A stretch of 64,000 nt of DNA from Spirosoma fluviale (GTDB taxonomy: Bacteria; Bacteroidota; Bacteroidia; Cytophagales; Spirosomataceae): the NCBI RefSeq assembly GCF_900230225.1, contig NZ_OCNH01000002.1, forward strand, positions 311,844-375,843, in the 5' to 3' direction. The translations under genes and the position numbers were made by a program. Below, piece after piece: positions 34,350 to 43,630 of this stretch (the first letter of the stretch is position 1; every line of letters begins with the position of its first letter). The notes under the pieces are model-generated. The model did no database searches. It worked only from the letters and a program-made list of their open reading frames with translations, and was not told the DNA's origin.

Positions 34350-36731
34350 ATGAATAAACGCTTAACGTACCTACTAGCGCTCATCGCCATCCTGAACCTG
34401 GATCAAACCGCCATCGCCCAGAAACAACCCGTGGATCTGGTCAATCCGCTGGTCGATGCGGCTAATTCGCGGTGGTTCTTTTTTAACTCGGCGTCGCGTC
34501 CCTTTGGCATGGTCAACCTCAGCCCCGACAATGGCGTCAATTCCGACTGGGGCGCGGGCTATCGCTATCATTCCGACAGTATAAAGTGCTTTAGCCATGT
34601 ACACGGCTGGCAGTTGTCGGGGGTGCCGGTGATGCCCACGACGGGTGAGTTCAAAGGGCATTTGGGCCCCGAAAAGTATGGCTCCCGGTTTTCGCATGAG
34701 AAAGAAATTGTAAAAGCGGGTTACCATAAAGTGGTGCTGGATGCCTACAATATCACCGCCGAATTGACGTCGACCACCCGCGTTGGCTTCCATAAATACA
34801 CCTACCCAGCCTCGGCGCAAAGCTATATTCTGTTTGATTTTTCTACGTTTCTAGGGCCATCCGATACCCAGAAAGGCTACGTAAAGAAAATCAGCAATCA
34901 GGAGATTGAGGGCTATGCCATCATGGCCCCGACCATTCGTCGGCCAAAAGTGCTGCCCGTTTATTTCGTGGCCGTCTTCGACAAACCGTTTGACTCGTTC
35001 AGGGGTTGGCGAAACGGGAAACTGGAAACGATCGATGGCTTCATCGAAGGCGAACGCGTGGGAACGTACCTGAGCTTCAAAACTAAAGCGGGGGAGGTGC
35101 GGAAGATGAAAGTGGCCATTTCATACGTCAGCGAAGAACAGGCCCGAATCAACCTCAAGGCCGAACTGCCGCACTGGGATTTCGAGAAAACCGTGCAGGA
35201 GAGCCGCAGCGACTGGAACAACTGGCTGAGCCGGATTCAGGTCGAAGGCGGCAGCGATACCGTCCGAAGCCGCTTCTACACCGATCTCTGGCACGCCTTG
35301 CAGGGCCGGCGCATCATTTCGGACGTCAACGGCAAATACTCCGACATGACCGGTCCCGAACGGCGCATCAAACAGATTCCGCTGGATGCCAGTGGCAAAC
35401 CCAAATTCAATCACCACAACTCCGATTCCTTCTGGGGGGCGCAGTGGACCATCAACACGCTCTGGCATCTGGTGTACCCGGAGGTCACCGAATCGTTTGT
35501 CAACTCGATGGTGATGATGTATCAGGATGGCGGGCTCATTCCCCGTGGACCGGCAGGCGGCAACTACACTCATGTGATGACCGGAGCCTCTACCACGCCC
35601 TTCATCGTGAGCGCGTTCCTGAAAGGCATCCGGGGCTTCGACATCGAAAAAGCCTACGAGGGTCTGCGCAAGAACCATTTCCCCGGTGGCATGATGAGCA
35701 AAGCCGGGTACGAACACAACACGTTCAAAGGGGGTGGTATCGAATTTTACCTGGACCGTGGGTATGTGCCTCACCCCATGAGCAAAACCCGCTACGGGTT
35801 CCATCAGGACGGGTCGACACAAACGCTGGAGTATGCCTATCAGGATTACACCCTGGCGCAGATGGCCAGAAAGCTAGGCAAAACCGACGATTATGCCCTG
35901 TTTATGAAGCGGGCGCAGAACTACAAAAACGTCTGGAATCCTGAACTGGGCTGGATGTGGAACCGCACCCTCGACGGCAAATGGGCTGAGCCGGTGGATA
36001 TTCTGCGATACGATAACGGTTGGGAAGAGGGCAACGCAGCCCAGTACACCTGGTTTGTGCCGCACGATGTGCAGGGGCTAATTAATCTCATGGGCGGTCG
36101 CGAAGCTTTTACCAGTAAGCTGAACGGCTCGTTCGAGAAGGCGCAGAAACACGATTTTGTATCGGGTAAATCGCACGATAACGAGACGCTGGAAGAACTG
36201 CGCCGGGTATTTCTCAACTACGGCAATCAGCCGAGTATTCAAACGGCGCACTTATTCAATTACGCGGGTGCGCCCTGGCTCACCCAATACTGGACACGGC
36301 AGGTGATCGAGAAAGTATACAGCGGCATCTCACCCGATTACGGCTACAGTGGCGACGAAGATCAGGGACTGATGGGTAGCCTGTCGGTGTTGCTCAAAAC
36401 GGGCTTGTTCTCGACCAACGGCGGCACCACGCCCGAGCCGTTCTACGAAATCAGCAGCCCGATTTTTAACAAGGTCACGATCAAGCTAAATCCGAAATAT
36501 TACAAGGGCAAGCAGTTCGTGATCGACGCGAAGAACAACTCGGCCGCAAACCTGTACATCCAATCGGCGCAATTGAACGGCAAACCCCTCGATCGCCCCT
36601 GGATGTTGCACGAAACGGTGATTAACGGCGGTACCCTGACCCTGCAAATGGGTGCCCAACCGAACAAAGTGTGGGGTAGTAAACCTGAGCAGGCACCGGT
36701 GTCCATGTCGTCGGAGGCCACAAAACGATAA
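34350..36731 (+). CDS. GH92 alpha-mannosidase
   Basis: Calcium-dependent exo-alpha-mannosidase (1,2/1,3 linkages in most members). The protein has 793 residues with a signal peptide ending TAIAQ. GH92 hallmarks: VNPLVDAANSRWFFFN with RPFGMVNLSPDN near the start, CFSHVHGWQLSGVP, NSDSFWGAQWT-like HHNSDSFWGAQW, GGNYTHVMTG, and the C-terminal FLNYGNQPSIQTAHLFNYAG with SGDEDQGLMG, including the acidic residues for Ca and catalysis. Full length. Neighbour of GH95, consistent with attack on a branched host-, fungal- or plant-type glycan. Confidence 0.92.
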   Translation: MNKRLTYLLALIAILNLDQTAIAQKQPVDLVNPLVDAANSRWFFFNSASRPFGMVNLSPDNGVNSDWGAGYRYHSDSIKCFSHVHGWQLSGVPVMPTTGEFKGHLGPEKYGSRFSHEKEIVKAGYHKVVLDAYNITAELTSTTRVGFHKYTYPASAQSYILFDFSTFLGPSDTQKGYVKKISNQEIEGYAIMAPTIRRPKVLPVYFVAVFDKPFDSFRGWRNGKLETIDGFIEGERVGTYLSFKTKAGEVRKMKVAISYVSEEQARINLKAELPHWDFEKTVQESRSDWNNWLSRIQVEGGSDTVRSRFYTDLWHALQGRRIISDVNGKYSDMTGPERRIKQIPLDASGKPKFNHHNSDSFWGAQWTINTLWHLVYPEVTESFVNSMVMMYQDGGLIPRGPAGGNYTHVMTGASTTPFIVSAFLKGIRGFDIEKAYEGLRKNHFPGGMMSKAGYEHNTFKGGGIEFYLDRGYVPHPMSKTRYGFHQDGSTQTLEYAYQDYTLAQMARKLGKTDDYALFMKRAQNYKNVWNPELGWMWNRTLDGKWAEPVDILRYDNGWEEGNAAQYTWFVPHDVQGLINLMGGREAFTSKLNGSFEKAQKHDFVSGKSHDNETLEELRRVFLNYGNQPSIQTAHLFNYAGAPWLTQYWTRQVIEKVYSGISPDYGYSGDEDQGLMGSLSVLLKTGLFSTNGGTTPEPFYEISSPIFNKVTIKLNPKYYKGKQFVIDAKNNSAANLYIQSAQLNGKPLDRPWMLHETVINGGTLTLQMGAQPNKVWGSKPEQAPVSMSSEATKR

Positions 36732-36796
36732 GATGAATACGCTACCCTGATTAGACTAAGTACTCTTCCAAAATAGAAACTTGAATAAAAGTTAGC

Positions 36797-36872
36797 GGTT
36801 GTGTCTGGGCCAAGCTCCAGCTTGGCCGTCGAACTGGGAAGTCAACGGCCAAGCTGGAGCTTGGACATAACC
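36797..36872. repeat. Palindrome of CCAAGCT(C/G)CAGCTTGG units
   Basis: Left arm 36797-36829 and right arm 36845-36872 are inverted, with a five-base bulge in the left arm. Each arm is itself nearly palindromic. Located in the GH92 to cytochrome gap. Confidence 0.72.
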
Positions 36873-36983
36873 TAATCAGACGATTAAAGTGGAAGACTAC
36901 TAAGTAGCTTGGTGAAAACAGCTTTGTCAGCATGACAAAAAACTTGATTAGGAAGACTTTAAAGTAAATTAGCCTTAGTCCTT

Positions 36984-39900
36984 ATGAAGCGAAATGTGGT
37001 AGGCGGTTTAGTGGTGTTCGTGCTGGCTATTTTTGTGGCCGGGTTCGTTGCGGACCCGATTGAGGGGGCGTGGGAGTATACCATCAAGCTGGACGAAGAA
37101 CTATCCGGCACCCTGACACTAAGCCGGAAAGAGGCAGCCTATACCGGCGCTTTACATTCATTCGAGCACGGAGCCATACGCATCCAGCCGCTAACGATTG
37201 ACGCCAATACGCTGAATGGCCGTTTTACACTCCGAAAAGTAACCTACCAGCTAACCGGCGTGTTCACCGGCGATACGTTTACCGGTACCGTTTCGTCGGC
37301 CACGAAAACGTATCCGATAACCGCAAAACGGCCGCAGGAACCAACGGTTGCGTACAACCCTCCCGGGGTCTCCTACATCCTGTCGGATAACGAGCTGAAC
37401 GCATTTGAGCGCGACATTGACCACGCGGGCCTGATCGCAGGTTTCGACCGGCAAGGATACACCCGTGGCGAGCGTATCTACAATGCCATCTGCATCAACT
37501 GCCACGGCAATCCCGAGATCGAAGGGTCTATTCCCCTGTCGCACAAGTTCTGGGCACAGCCGTTCAAGGCGGGTCACGACCCCCACGCGATGTATCGGAC
37601 CATTACGAAAGGGTATGGCTCCATGCCGCCCCAGATGACGCTTACCCCGCAGGAGAAGTACGACGTGATCGGGTACATCCGGCAGAACTTTATCCGGGAA
37701 AGTAATCCCGGCCAATACTTCCGCGTCACGCCCGGCTATCTGGCCAAACTCCCAACAGGAACATCGACAGGACCGGCGGTGAAACCCTATCATCCGTGGT
37801 CGGATATGGACTACGGGAATTTCTTTATCAATACGTACGAACTGGCCGATTCGGCAACGGGGCCGAAACGCTTCCATTCGCCGGGACGCGCGCCCTATGC
37901 CGATGAGGACTATCGGAAGAACAATTTTGCGTACAAAGGCATTGCAGTGCGGGTCGATACCGGATCCGGTGGGGTATCGGCCGGGAAGGCCTGGATGATC
38001 TTCGACCATGACCTGATGCGCGTGGCCGGTGGGTGGACGGGCAAGGGATTTATTGACTGGGAAGGCATCCTACTCAACGATAACCACGAAACCTACCCCC
38101 GAACCATCGGGCAGTTGCACATCGAAACGCCCGTTGGCCCCGGCTGGGCAAATCCCCACACCGGTTCCTTCGATGACCCTCGATTTACCGCGCGGGATGG
38201 TCGCCAGTTTGGGCCGTTACCCAAACCGTGGGCTAACTACAAAGGGCTGTATCATTACGAAAACTCGGTTATCATTGCGTACAGCGTTGGTCAGGCGGCT
38301 ATTCTGGAAAAGATGGGATTGGAAAAAATGGAAGGCCAGCCGGTCTTTACCCGAACCCTGACCATTAGTCCAGGTCAGCAACTGCTTAAAACCCGCGTGG
38401 CGCGGGCTGGCACCAACGTCGCGGCCATTGGCAAGGGGGCATCGCTGAAAGAGGAGGACGGATACGTTGTTTTACGGATTTCGGCCACGGCGAAAACGAC
38501 CGTTAAGCTGTTTATGGCTCGGCCCGGCAGTAAACCCCTGACCTATTTTGCCGCGCGTTCTCCCAAACCCGAATCGCTCGACCAATATACCAAAGGCGGA
38601 AAGCCTCATTATCCGCAAACGCTCTACACGACCATCACGCGGGGGAACGACGACGGCTTGTTTGCGGTGGATCAACTGACGCCACCCTACGAAAACCCGT
38701 GGCGGTCGCGGATGAAACTCAGTGGTATTGACTTCATGAAAAATCCCAATGTCGCGGTTTTGTGCACCACCGACGGGGATGTCTGGCGGGTGACGGGCCT
38801 GACCAACCCCAGCGGGCGTCTGGGCTGGAAACGCATCGCATCGGGGCTTTTTCAGCCATTGGGTATCAAAGTATTAGCCGACAAAATATACGTGACCTGC
38901 CGAGATCAACTGGTCCTGCTCCGCGACTTAAACGGCGATGGCGAAACCGATTTTTACGAAAGCTTCAACCACGACCATCAGGTAACCGACCATTTTCATG
39001 AGTTCGCGATGGGCTTGCAGGCCGATAAGGAAGGGAACCTGTATTACGCCAAAAGTGGCCGCCACGCCCGCGAAGCCCTGATTCCGCAGCATGGAACCCT
39101 GTTGAAAGTCAGCAAGGATGGGGCCACCACGCAGGTTATTGCCACCGGCTTCCGGGCCGCCAATGGTGTGTGCATCAACCCCGATGGTAGTTTTATCGTG
39201 ACCGACCAGCAGGGCTACTGGAATCCCATGAACCGCGTCAACTGGATTGATGGGAAGGGAAAATTCTACGGCAACATGTGGGGCTACAACCCGCCCAACG
39301 ACTCGACCAAAGCGGCCATGGAGCAGCCGCTGGTGTGGATTGATATGGAGTTCGACCGGTCGCCATCGGAGTTGCTTTGGGTAGACAGTAAGAAATGGGG
39401 ACCGCTGAACGGCGGTTTGCTCAGCTTTTCGTACGGATATGGGAAAATTCAACTGGTGCTGCCCGAAGATGTGAACGGACAGAAACAGGGCGGGGTGATC
39501 GACCTGCCGGGGGTTAAGTTCCGCACCGGCATCATGCGGGGCCGATTCAACCCCGCCGATGGGCAGTTATACGCCTGTGGCATGTCGGCCTGGGGAACGT
39601 CGCAAACGATTAAAGGGGGCGATTTCTACCGGCTTCGCTATACCGGAAAGCCCGTTTCGCTCCCCACCCGACTGAGCGCCGAAACGGATGGCGTTACGCT
39701 GACATTCGCCAGCGAGCTAGCCGACAAAAGCACCCGCAACCCCGCCAATTTCGAGGTAAAAAGCTGGGACATTCGGCGGAGTCGGAAGTACGGGTCAGAT
39801 CGCTACAACACGCAGACGCTGATCATTGCCGACGTGAAACTGAGTAGGGACAAAAAGACCGTAAAACTCCTGCTCCCCGGCCTAAAACCCACCGATGTCA

Positions 39901-40016
39901 TGACCATTGCCTATTCGGTTACGGATGCCAAAGGACACCCCTTGAAAGGGAAAGTACAGAACACCATCCACCAGCTGCGAAAAGCCAACAACCAGCTTTT
40001 TGCCGGGGGCAGGTAA
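36984..40016 (+). CDS. Large secreted haem-c protein with beta-propeller (PQQ-type dehydrogenase-like)
   Basis: A 1010-residue fusion. After a signal-anchor (residues 1-25) comes a small beta-barrel-like domain (about 28-115), then a cytochrome c domain with CINCH at residues 170-174 and a likely Met ligand in GSMPPQMTL. A long domain resembling DUF6797 follows (about 245-560). The last part (about 570-900) is a glucose/sorbosone dehydrogenase-like propeller (NHDHQVTDHFHEFAMGLQAD, FRAANGVCINPDGSFIVTDQ). Related proteins are common in Planctomycetes and Bacteroidota. It probably oxidises a sugar or polyol outside the cytoplasm, sending electrons through the haem. Substrate unknown. Its stop lies 50 bp before the esterase start. 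Confidence 0.8.
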   Translation: MKRNVVGGLVVFVLAIFVAGFVADPIEGAWEYTIKLDEELSGTLTLSRKEAAYTGALHSFEHGAIRIQPLTIDANTLNGRFTLRKVTYQLTGVFTGDTFTGTVSSATKTYPITAKRPQEPTVAYNPPGVSYILSDNELNAFERDIDHAGLIAGFDRQGYTRGERIYNAICINCHGNPEIEGSIPLSHKFWAQPFKAGHDPHAMYRTITKGYGSMPPQMTLTPQEKYDVIGYIRQNFIRESNPGQYFRVTPGYLAKLPTGTSTGPAVKPYHPWSDMDYGNFFINTYELADSATGPKRFHSPGRAPYADEDYRKNNFAYKGIAVRVDTGSGGVSAGKAWMIFDHDLMRVAGGWTGKGFIDWEGILLNDNHETYPRTIGQLHIETPVGPGWANPHTGSFDDPRFTARDGRQFGPLPKPWANYKGLYHYENSVIIAYSVGQAAILEKMGLEKMEGQPVFTRTLTISPGQQLLKTRVARAGTNVAAIGKGASLKEEDGYVVLRISATAKTTVKLFMARPGSKPLTYFAARSPKPESLDQYTKGGKPHYPQTLYTTITRGNDDGLFAVDQLTPPYENPWRSRMKLSGIDFMKNPNVAVLCTTDGDVWRVTGLTNPSGRLGWKRIASGLFQPLGIKVLADKIYVTCRDQLVLLRDLNGDGETDFYESFNHDHQVTDHFHEFAMGLQADKEGNLYYAKSGRHAREALIPQHGTLLKVSKDGATTQVIATGFRAANGVCINPDGSFIVTDQQGYWNPMNRVNWIDGKGKFYGNMWGYNPPNDSTKAAMEQPLVWIDMEFDRSPSELLWVDSKKWGPLNGGLLSFSYGYGKIQLVLPEDVNGQKQGGVIDLPGVKFRTGIMRGRFNPADGQLYACGMSAWGTSQTIKGGDFYRLRYTGKPVSLPTRLSAETDGVTLTFASELADKSTRNPANFEVKSWDIRRSRKYGSDRYNTQTLIIADVKLSRDKKTVKLLLPGLKPTDVMTIAYSVTDAKGHPLKGKVQNTIHQLRKANNQLFAGGR

Positions 40017-40065
40017 GGCGTCGAAAAGGTCAAAAGAAAATGAAGACAGTCCACAACGAATAAAT

Positions 40066-41610
40066 ATGAAGTTTTCACTACGTCCAGCATCTGTTGCCTT
40101 TATTTGGTTTGTTCTGTTTATGGCGGCCAGCGAAGCCATTGCCCAGGTGCCCGTTTCCTGGAAAGTGACGGTTTCGGTGGCGCCTGAACTCCGCCCGTCG
40201 TTCCGAAAAGGGGGGCGGCTACTGCTTCACGTGACCAAACAGAACGAACGCGAACCCCGCAACCGGTCGGAGATAACGGTGGGCGTGACCCCGCAGCAGT
40301 GGAACGGGGTTAGTCCATTCGTGATCAATACGAAAGATAAGAACGTTCTGTCGGTTGGGCTGGATAAACTGCCCAGCAACCCGTCGGAGATGTATTATTT
40401 CCAGGTTGTTTACAAGCAAAACCCCGACGATGGGCAGGAGAACGTACCGGGTAATCTATACAGCATCGTCGACTCGGTGCCGTTCTCCAAAAAAGCAAAC
40501 CTGAGCCTGACGCTCAAAACGCTGATTCCGCCCGCTACCATCGTTCAGCACAAATTTGTAAAATCGGTCGAGATCAACAGCCCGCTTTTGTCGGCGTTTT
40601 CGGGAAAGTCGCGCTCGTTGAAAGCGGCTATTCTGCTGCCGTCGGGTTATTTCGAGAATCCCGACAAAACCTACCCGATCTGTTACCGGGCTGCGGGCCT
40701 GAATGGTCGCTATACGGCGGTGAACGGGTTGATGGCCAACAAAGAATTCACCGACTGGTGGTTCACCAAAACCGCCCCGCAGATCATCTACGTGTTCCTG
40801 GATTCGCAGGGGCCCTACGGCGATACGTATCAGGTCGACTCAGAAAATAACGGCCCTTGCGGCAAGGCGCTGACCGAGGAACTGATCCCCGAAATCGAGC
40901 GGCAGGTTCGCTATAAACCCGACTCGAAACTGCGGTTCCTGACGGGTAATTCAACGGGTGGCTGGGTGTCGCTGGGACTACAGATCTTCTACCCCGATTT
41001 CTTCGACGGTACCTGGTCGTACAGCCCCGATCCCGTCGATTTCGAGCATTACGGTCTGATCAATATCTACGAAGATGAATCCATTTTCTACAACCGCTAC
41101 GGCTACCTGCAACCCGGCCGCCGGACCATTTACGGCGAACCTACGTTCTCGATGAAAGACTGGATCGCGGGCGAAAATGTCAACAGCCGAACAGGTACGT
41201 ACTTAATTTCGGGTGGTCAGTTTGGGGCGTACAATGCGGTGTTCGGCCCGAAAGGAAGTGATGGACTGCCGTCGCTCATGTTCGACCCGCTAACGGGAAA
41301 AATCGACCATGCTATTGCCAAACAGTGGGAGAAGTACGATTTGAAAAAGGTGCTGGCGAAAAACTGGTCGACCCTCGGCCCGAAATTACAGGGCAAAATC
41401 TGGGTGTGGATGGGCGATATGGATGGACTGTACTCGAACGTGGCGACCCGGTTTTTGCAGAAGTTTCTGGAGAAGACCGACAACCCGAAATCGGACGCTA
41501 AACTTTCCTTTACGGCTATGGCGGGTCACGGGCAGGAGTGGAGCGATAAAGCCGCGCTGACCCTGATTGCCGAACGAGTGGCTAAAAAACTGACACTGGT
41601 CCATGACTAA
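40066..41610 (+). CDS. Secreted alpha/beta-hydrolase esterase
   Basis: A 514-residue protein from the ATG at 40066 (MKFSLRPASVAFIWFVLFMA signal peptide, cleavage after EAIAQ). An earlier in-frame start at 40000 would overlap the cytochrome gene and is unlikely. An Ig-like N-terminal domain of about 150 residues is followed by an esterase-D-like domain with nucleophile motif GNSTGGW (GxSxG) and a late His in AGHGQEWSD. It could remove acetyl or feruloyl groups from the PUL glycan. It overlaps the start of the first GH27 gene by 8 bp, so the two are translationally coupled. Confidence 0.8.
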   Translation: MKFSLRPASVAFIWFVLFMAASEAIAQVPVSWKVTVSVAPELRPSFRKGGRLLLHVTKQNEREPRNRSEITVGVTPQQWNGVSPFVINTKDKNVLSVGLDKLPSNPSEMYYFQVVYKQNPDDGQENVPGNLYSIVDSVPFSKKANLSLTLKTLIPPATIVQHKFVKSVEINSPLLSAFSGKSRSLKAAILLPSGYFENPDKTYPICYRAAGLNGRYTAVNGLMANKEFTDWWFTKTAPQIIYVFLDSQGPYGDTYQVDSENNGPCGKALTEELIPEIERQVRYKPDSKLRFLTGNSTGGWVSLGLQIFYPDFFDGTWSYSPDPVDFEHYGLINIYEDESIFYNRYGYLQPGRRTIYGEPTFSMKDWIAGENVNSRTGTYLISGGQFGAYNAVFGPKGSDGLPSLMFDPLTGKIDHAIAKQWEKYDLKKVLAKNWSTLGPKLQGKIWVWMGDMDGLYSNVATRFLQKFLEKTDNPKSDAKLSFTAMAGHGQEWSDKAALTLIAERVAKKLTLVHD

Positions 41611-43609
41611 TTTCTACCGACTGTTACTTGCCGGGTTTTGCTGCATTGTATCGGCCACCCACGCCCAGACAACGACCAAACTCTGGCTGGATGAAATCAA
41701 TATCAAATCCTTCTCGGAAGGCATTCCGGCGGTATTAGGCAAAACCAACGCGGCCGGTGATTCCATGCTCATCGACGGGCAGTATTTCAGGCACGGCGTT
41801 GGGGTGAACGCTACCAGTATTCTGGCGCTTTCTCTGGACGGGAAAGCCACCGAATTTTCGGCGCTGGTAGGTGTAGACGACAAAGGGAATAAAGACTTAC
41901 CCCACACCTTTTACGTGGTCGCCGACCGCAAAATCCTGTTCGACAGCGGAGAAATGCGGCTGGGCGACGTACCCAAACCCGTAAACGTAAACCTTAACGG
42001 TGTAAAGCGACTTGGTCTATTGGTTAAAGTCAACGACGAGGGGCGCACGAAAGTCTACGCGAACTGGGCCAACGCGCAGCTGACCATGCTGGACAATTAC
42101 CGTCCCCAAAACATTCCCAATTCCGACGAGAAGTACATCCTGACGCCCCTGCCGCCACAAACGCCACGCATCAATTCGGCCAGCGTGTTCGGGGCCACAC
42201 CCGGCAACCCGGTGTTGTACCTCATTGCCGCCACGGGCGAGCGACCCATGACTTTCTCCGCCAAAGGACTTCCGAAAGGCCTGTCGCTGGACGGGAAAAC
42301 GGGCATCATTACCGGTAATGTAAAACAACGGGGAGCGTATCTGGCGACCCTGACGGCGACCAACGCGCTGGGTAAAGCCACCAAAAAACTGACCCTTAAA
42401 ATCGGTGACACCATTGCCCTGACGCCCCCCATTGGCTGGAACGGCTGGAACTCCTGGGCCAGAAACATCGACCAGGGAAAAGTTATTGCCTCGGCCGATG
42501 CGCTGGTGAAAATGGGCCTGCGTGACCACGGCTGGACCTACATCAACATCGACGACGCCTGGCAGGGCAAACGGGGCGGTAAATTCAACGGCATTCAGCC
42601 CAACGAGAAGTTTCCGACTTTCCAGAAAATGGTCGATTACGTACATGGGCTGGGCCTAAAAGTCGGTGTGTATTCTACGCCCATGATTACGAGTTATGCG
42701 GGCTACATCGGCGGCTCGTCGGATTTCAAGGATGGTCATATTACCGACGCTATCATCACCAACAAACGCGCATTTCGATACGTTGGTAAGTACAGGTTTG
42801 AGACCAACGACGCTAACCAACTAGCCGCGTGGGGCATCGATTACCTCAAATACGACTGGCGCATCGAGGTGCCGTCGGCCGAGCGGATGTCGGTAGCACT
42901 CAAACAATCTGGTCGCGATATCCTGTACAGTATTTCCAATTCGGCACCCTTCGCCAACGTCAAAGACTGGGCTCGCCTGACCAACAGTTACCGTACCGGC
43001 CCTGATATTCGCGACAGTTGGAACAGCCTGTTTGTATCGGCCTTCACGCTCGACAAATGGGCTCCTTACGGCGGTCCCGGCCACTGGAACGACCCCGACA
43101 TGATGATCGTGGGCAACGTAACCACAGGCACCCAACTGCACCCCACCCGCCTGACGCCCGACGAGCAATACAGCCATGTGAGTTTATTCAGCCTGTTGTC
43201 GGCCCCCATGCTCATCGGTTGCCCCATTGAACAACTCGACGCCTTTACGCTGAATCTGCTCACCAACGACGAAGTGATCGAGATCGATCAGGACCCGCTG
43301 GGCAAGTCGGCCAGGCTGGTCATGAACGAAAATGGTATGCAGGTCTGGCTGAAACCGCTGGCAGACGGGTCGTATGCCGTGGGCCTCTTCAACGTCGGTG
43401 ATTTCGGGAAAACACCCGCGTCTTATTTTCGCTGGGGTGATGAGAAACCGAAATCATTCACATTTGATTTTATAAAAGTCGGTTTAACCGGAAAGTACCG
43501 GCTGCGCGATGTGTGGCGTCAGCAGAATTTAGGCAATTTTACACGCTCATTCAAAACCGAAATCCGTCATCACGGTGTTGTGATGCTACGAGTATTTTCG
43601 GAAAAGTAA
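41603..43609 (+). CDS. GH27 alpha-galactosidase with N-terminal NPCBM domain, copy A
   Basis: Retaining glycosidase removing terminal alpha-galactose (or alpha-N-acetylgalactosamine in some members). The protein has 668 residues: signal peptide (ends ATHAQ), NPCBM carbohydrate-binding domain (about 22-150), a putative Ig/He_PIG-like domain (about 175-265), and the GH27 barrel starting TPPIGWNGWNSWARNID. Nucleophile Asp418 is in LKYDWRIE and acid/base Asp468 in RTGPDIRDSW. The C-terminal beta domain is complete. It overlaps the esterase gene by 8 bp. A paralogue of identical length lies at 46018. Confidence 0.92.
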   Translation: MTNFYRLLLAGFCCIVSATHAQTTTKLWLDEINIKSFSEGIPAVLGKTNAAGDSMLIDGQYFRHGVGVNATSILALSLDGKATEFSALVGVDDKGNKDLPHTFYVVADRKILFDSGEMRLGDVPKPVNVNLNGVKRLGLLVKVNDEGRTKVYANWANAQLTMLDNYRPQNIPNSDEKYILTPLPPQTPRINSASVFGATPGNPVLYLIAATGERPMTFSAKGLPKGLSLDGKTGIITGNVKQRGAYLATLTATNALGKATKKLTLKIGDTIALTPPIGWNGWNSWARNIDQGKVIASADALVKMGLRDHGWTYINIDDAWQGKRGGKFNGIQPNEKFPTFQKMVDYVHGLGLKVGVYSTPMITSYAGYIGGSSDFKDGHITDAIITNKRAFRYVGKYRFETNDANQLAAWGIDYLKYDWRIEVPSAERMSVALKQSGRDILYSISNSAPFANVKDWARLTNSYRTGPDIRDSWNSLFVSAFTLDKWAPYGGPGHWNDPDMMIVGNVTTGTQLHPTRLTPDEQYSHVSLFSLLSAPMLIGCPIEQLDAFTLNLLTNDEVIEIDQDPLGKSARLVMNENGMQVWLKPLADGSYAVGLFNVGDFGKTPASYFRWGDEKPKSFTFDFIKVGLTGKYRLRDVWRQQNLGNFTRSFKTEIRHHGVVMLRVFSEK

Positions 43610-43630
43610 ACGGACGAATTCTCAATAAAG

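Noticed and set aside
35121-35822. 233-codon minus-strand frame opposite the GH92 gene
   Set aside because: Antisense shadow of a well supported gene; no start context or motif.
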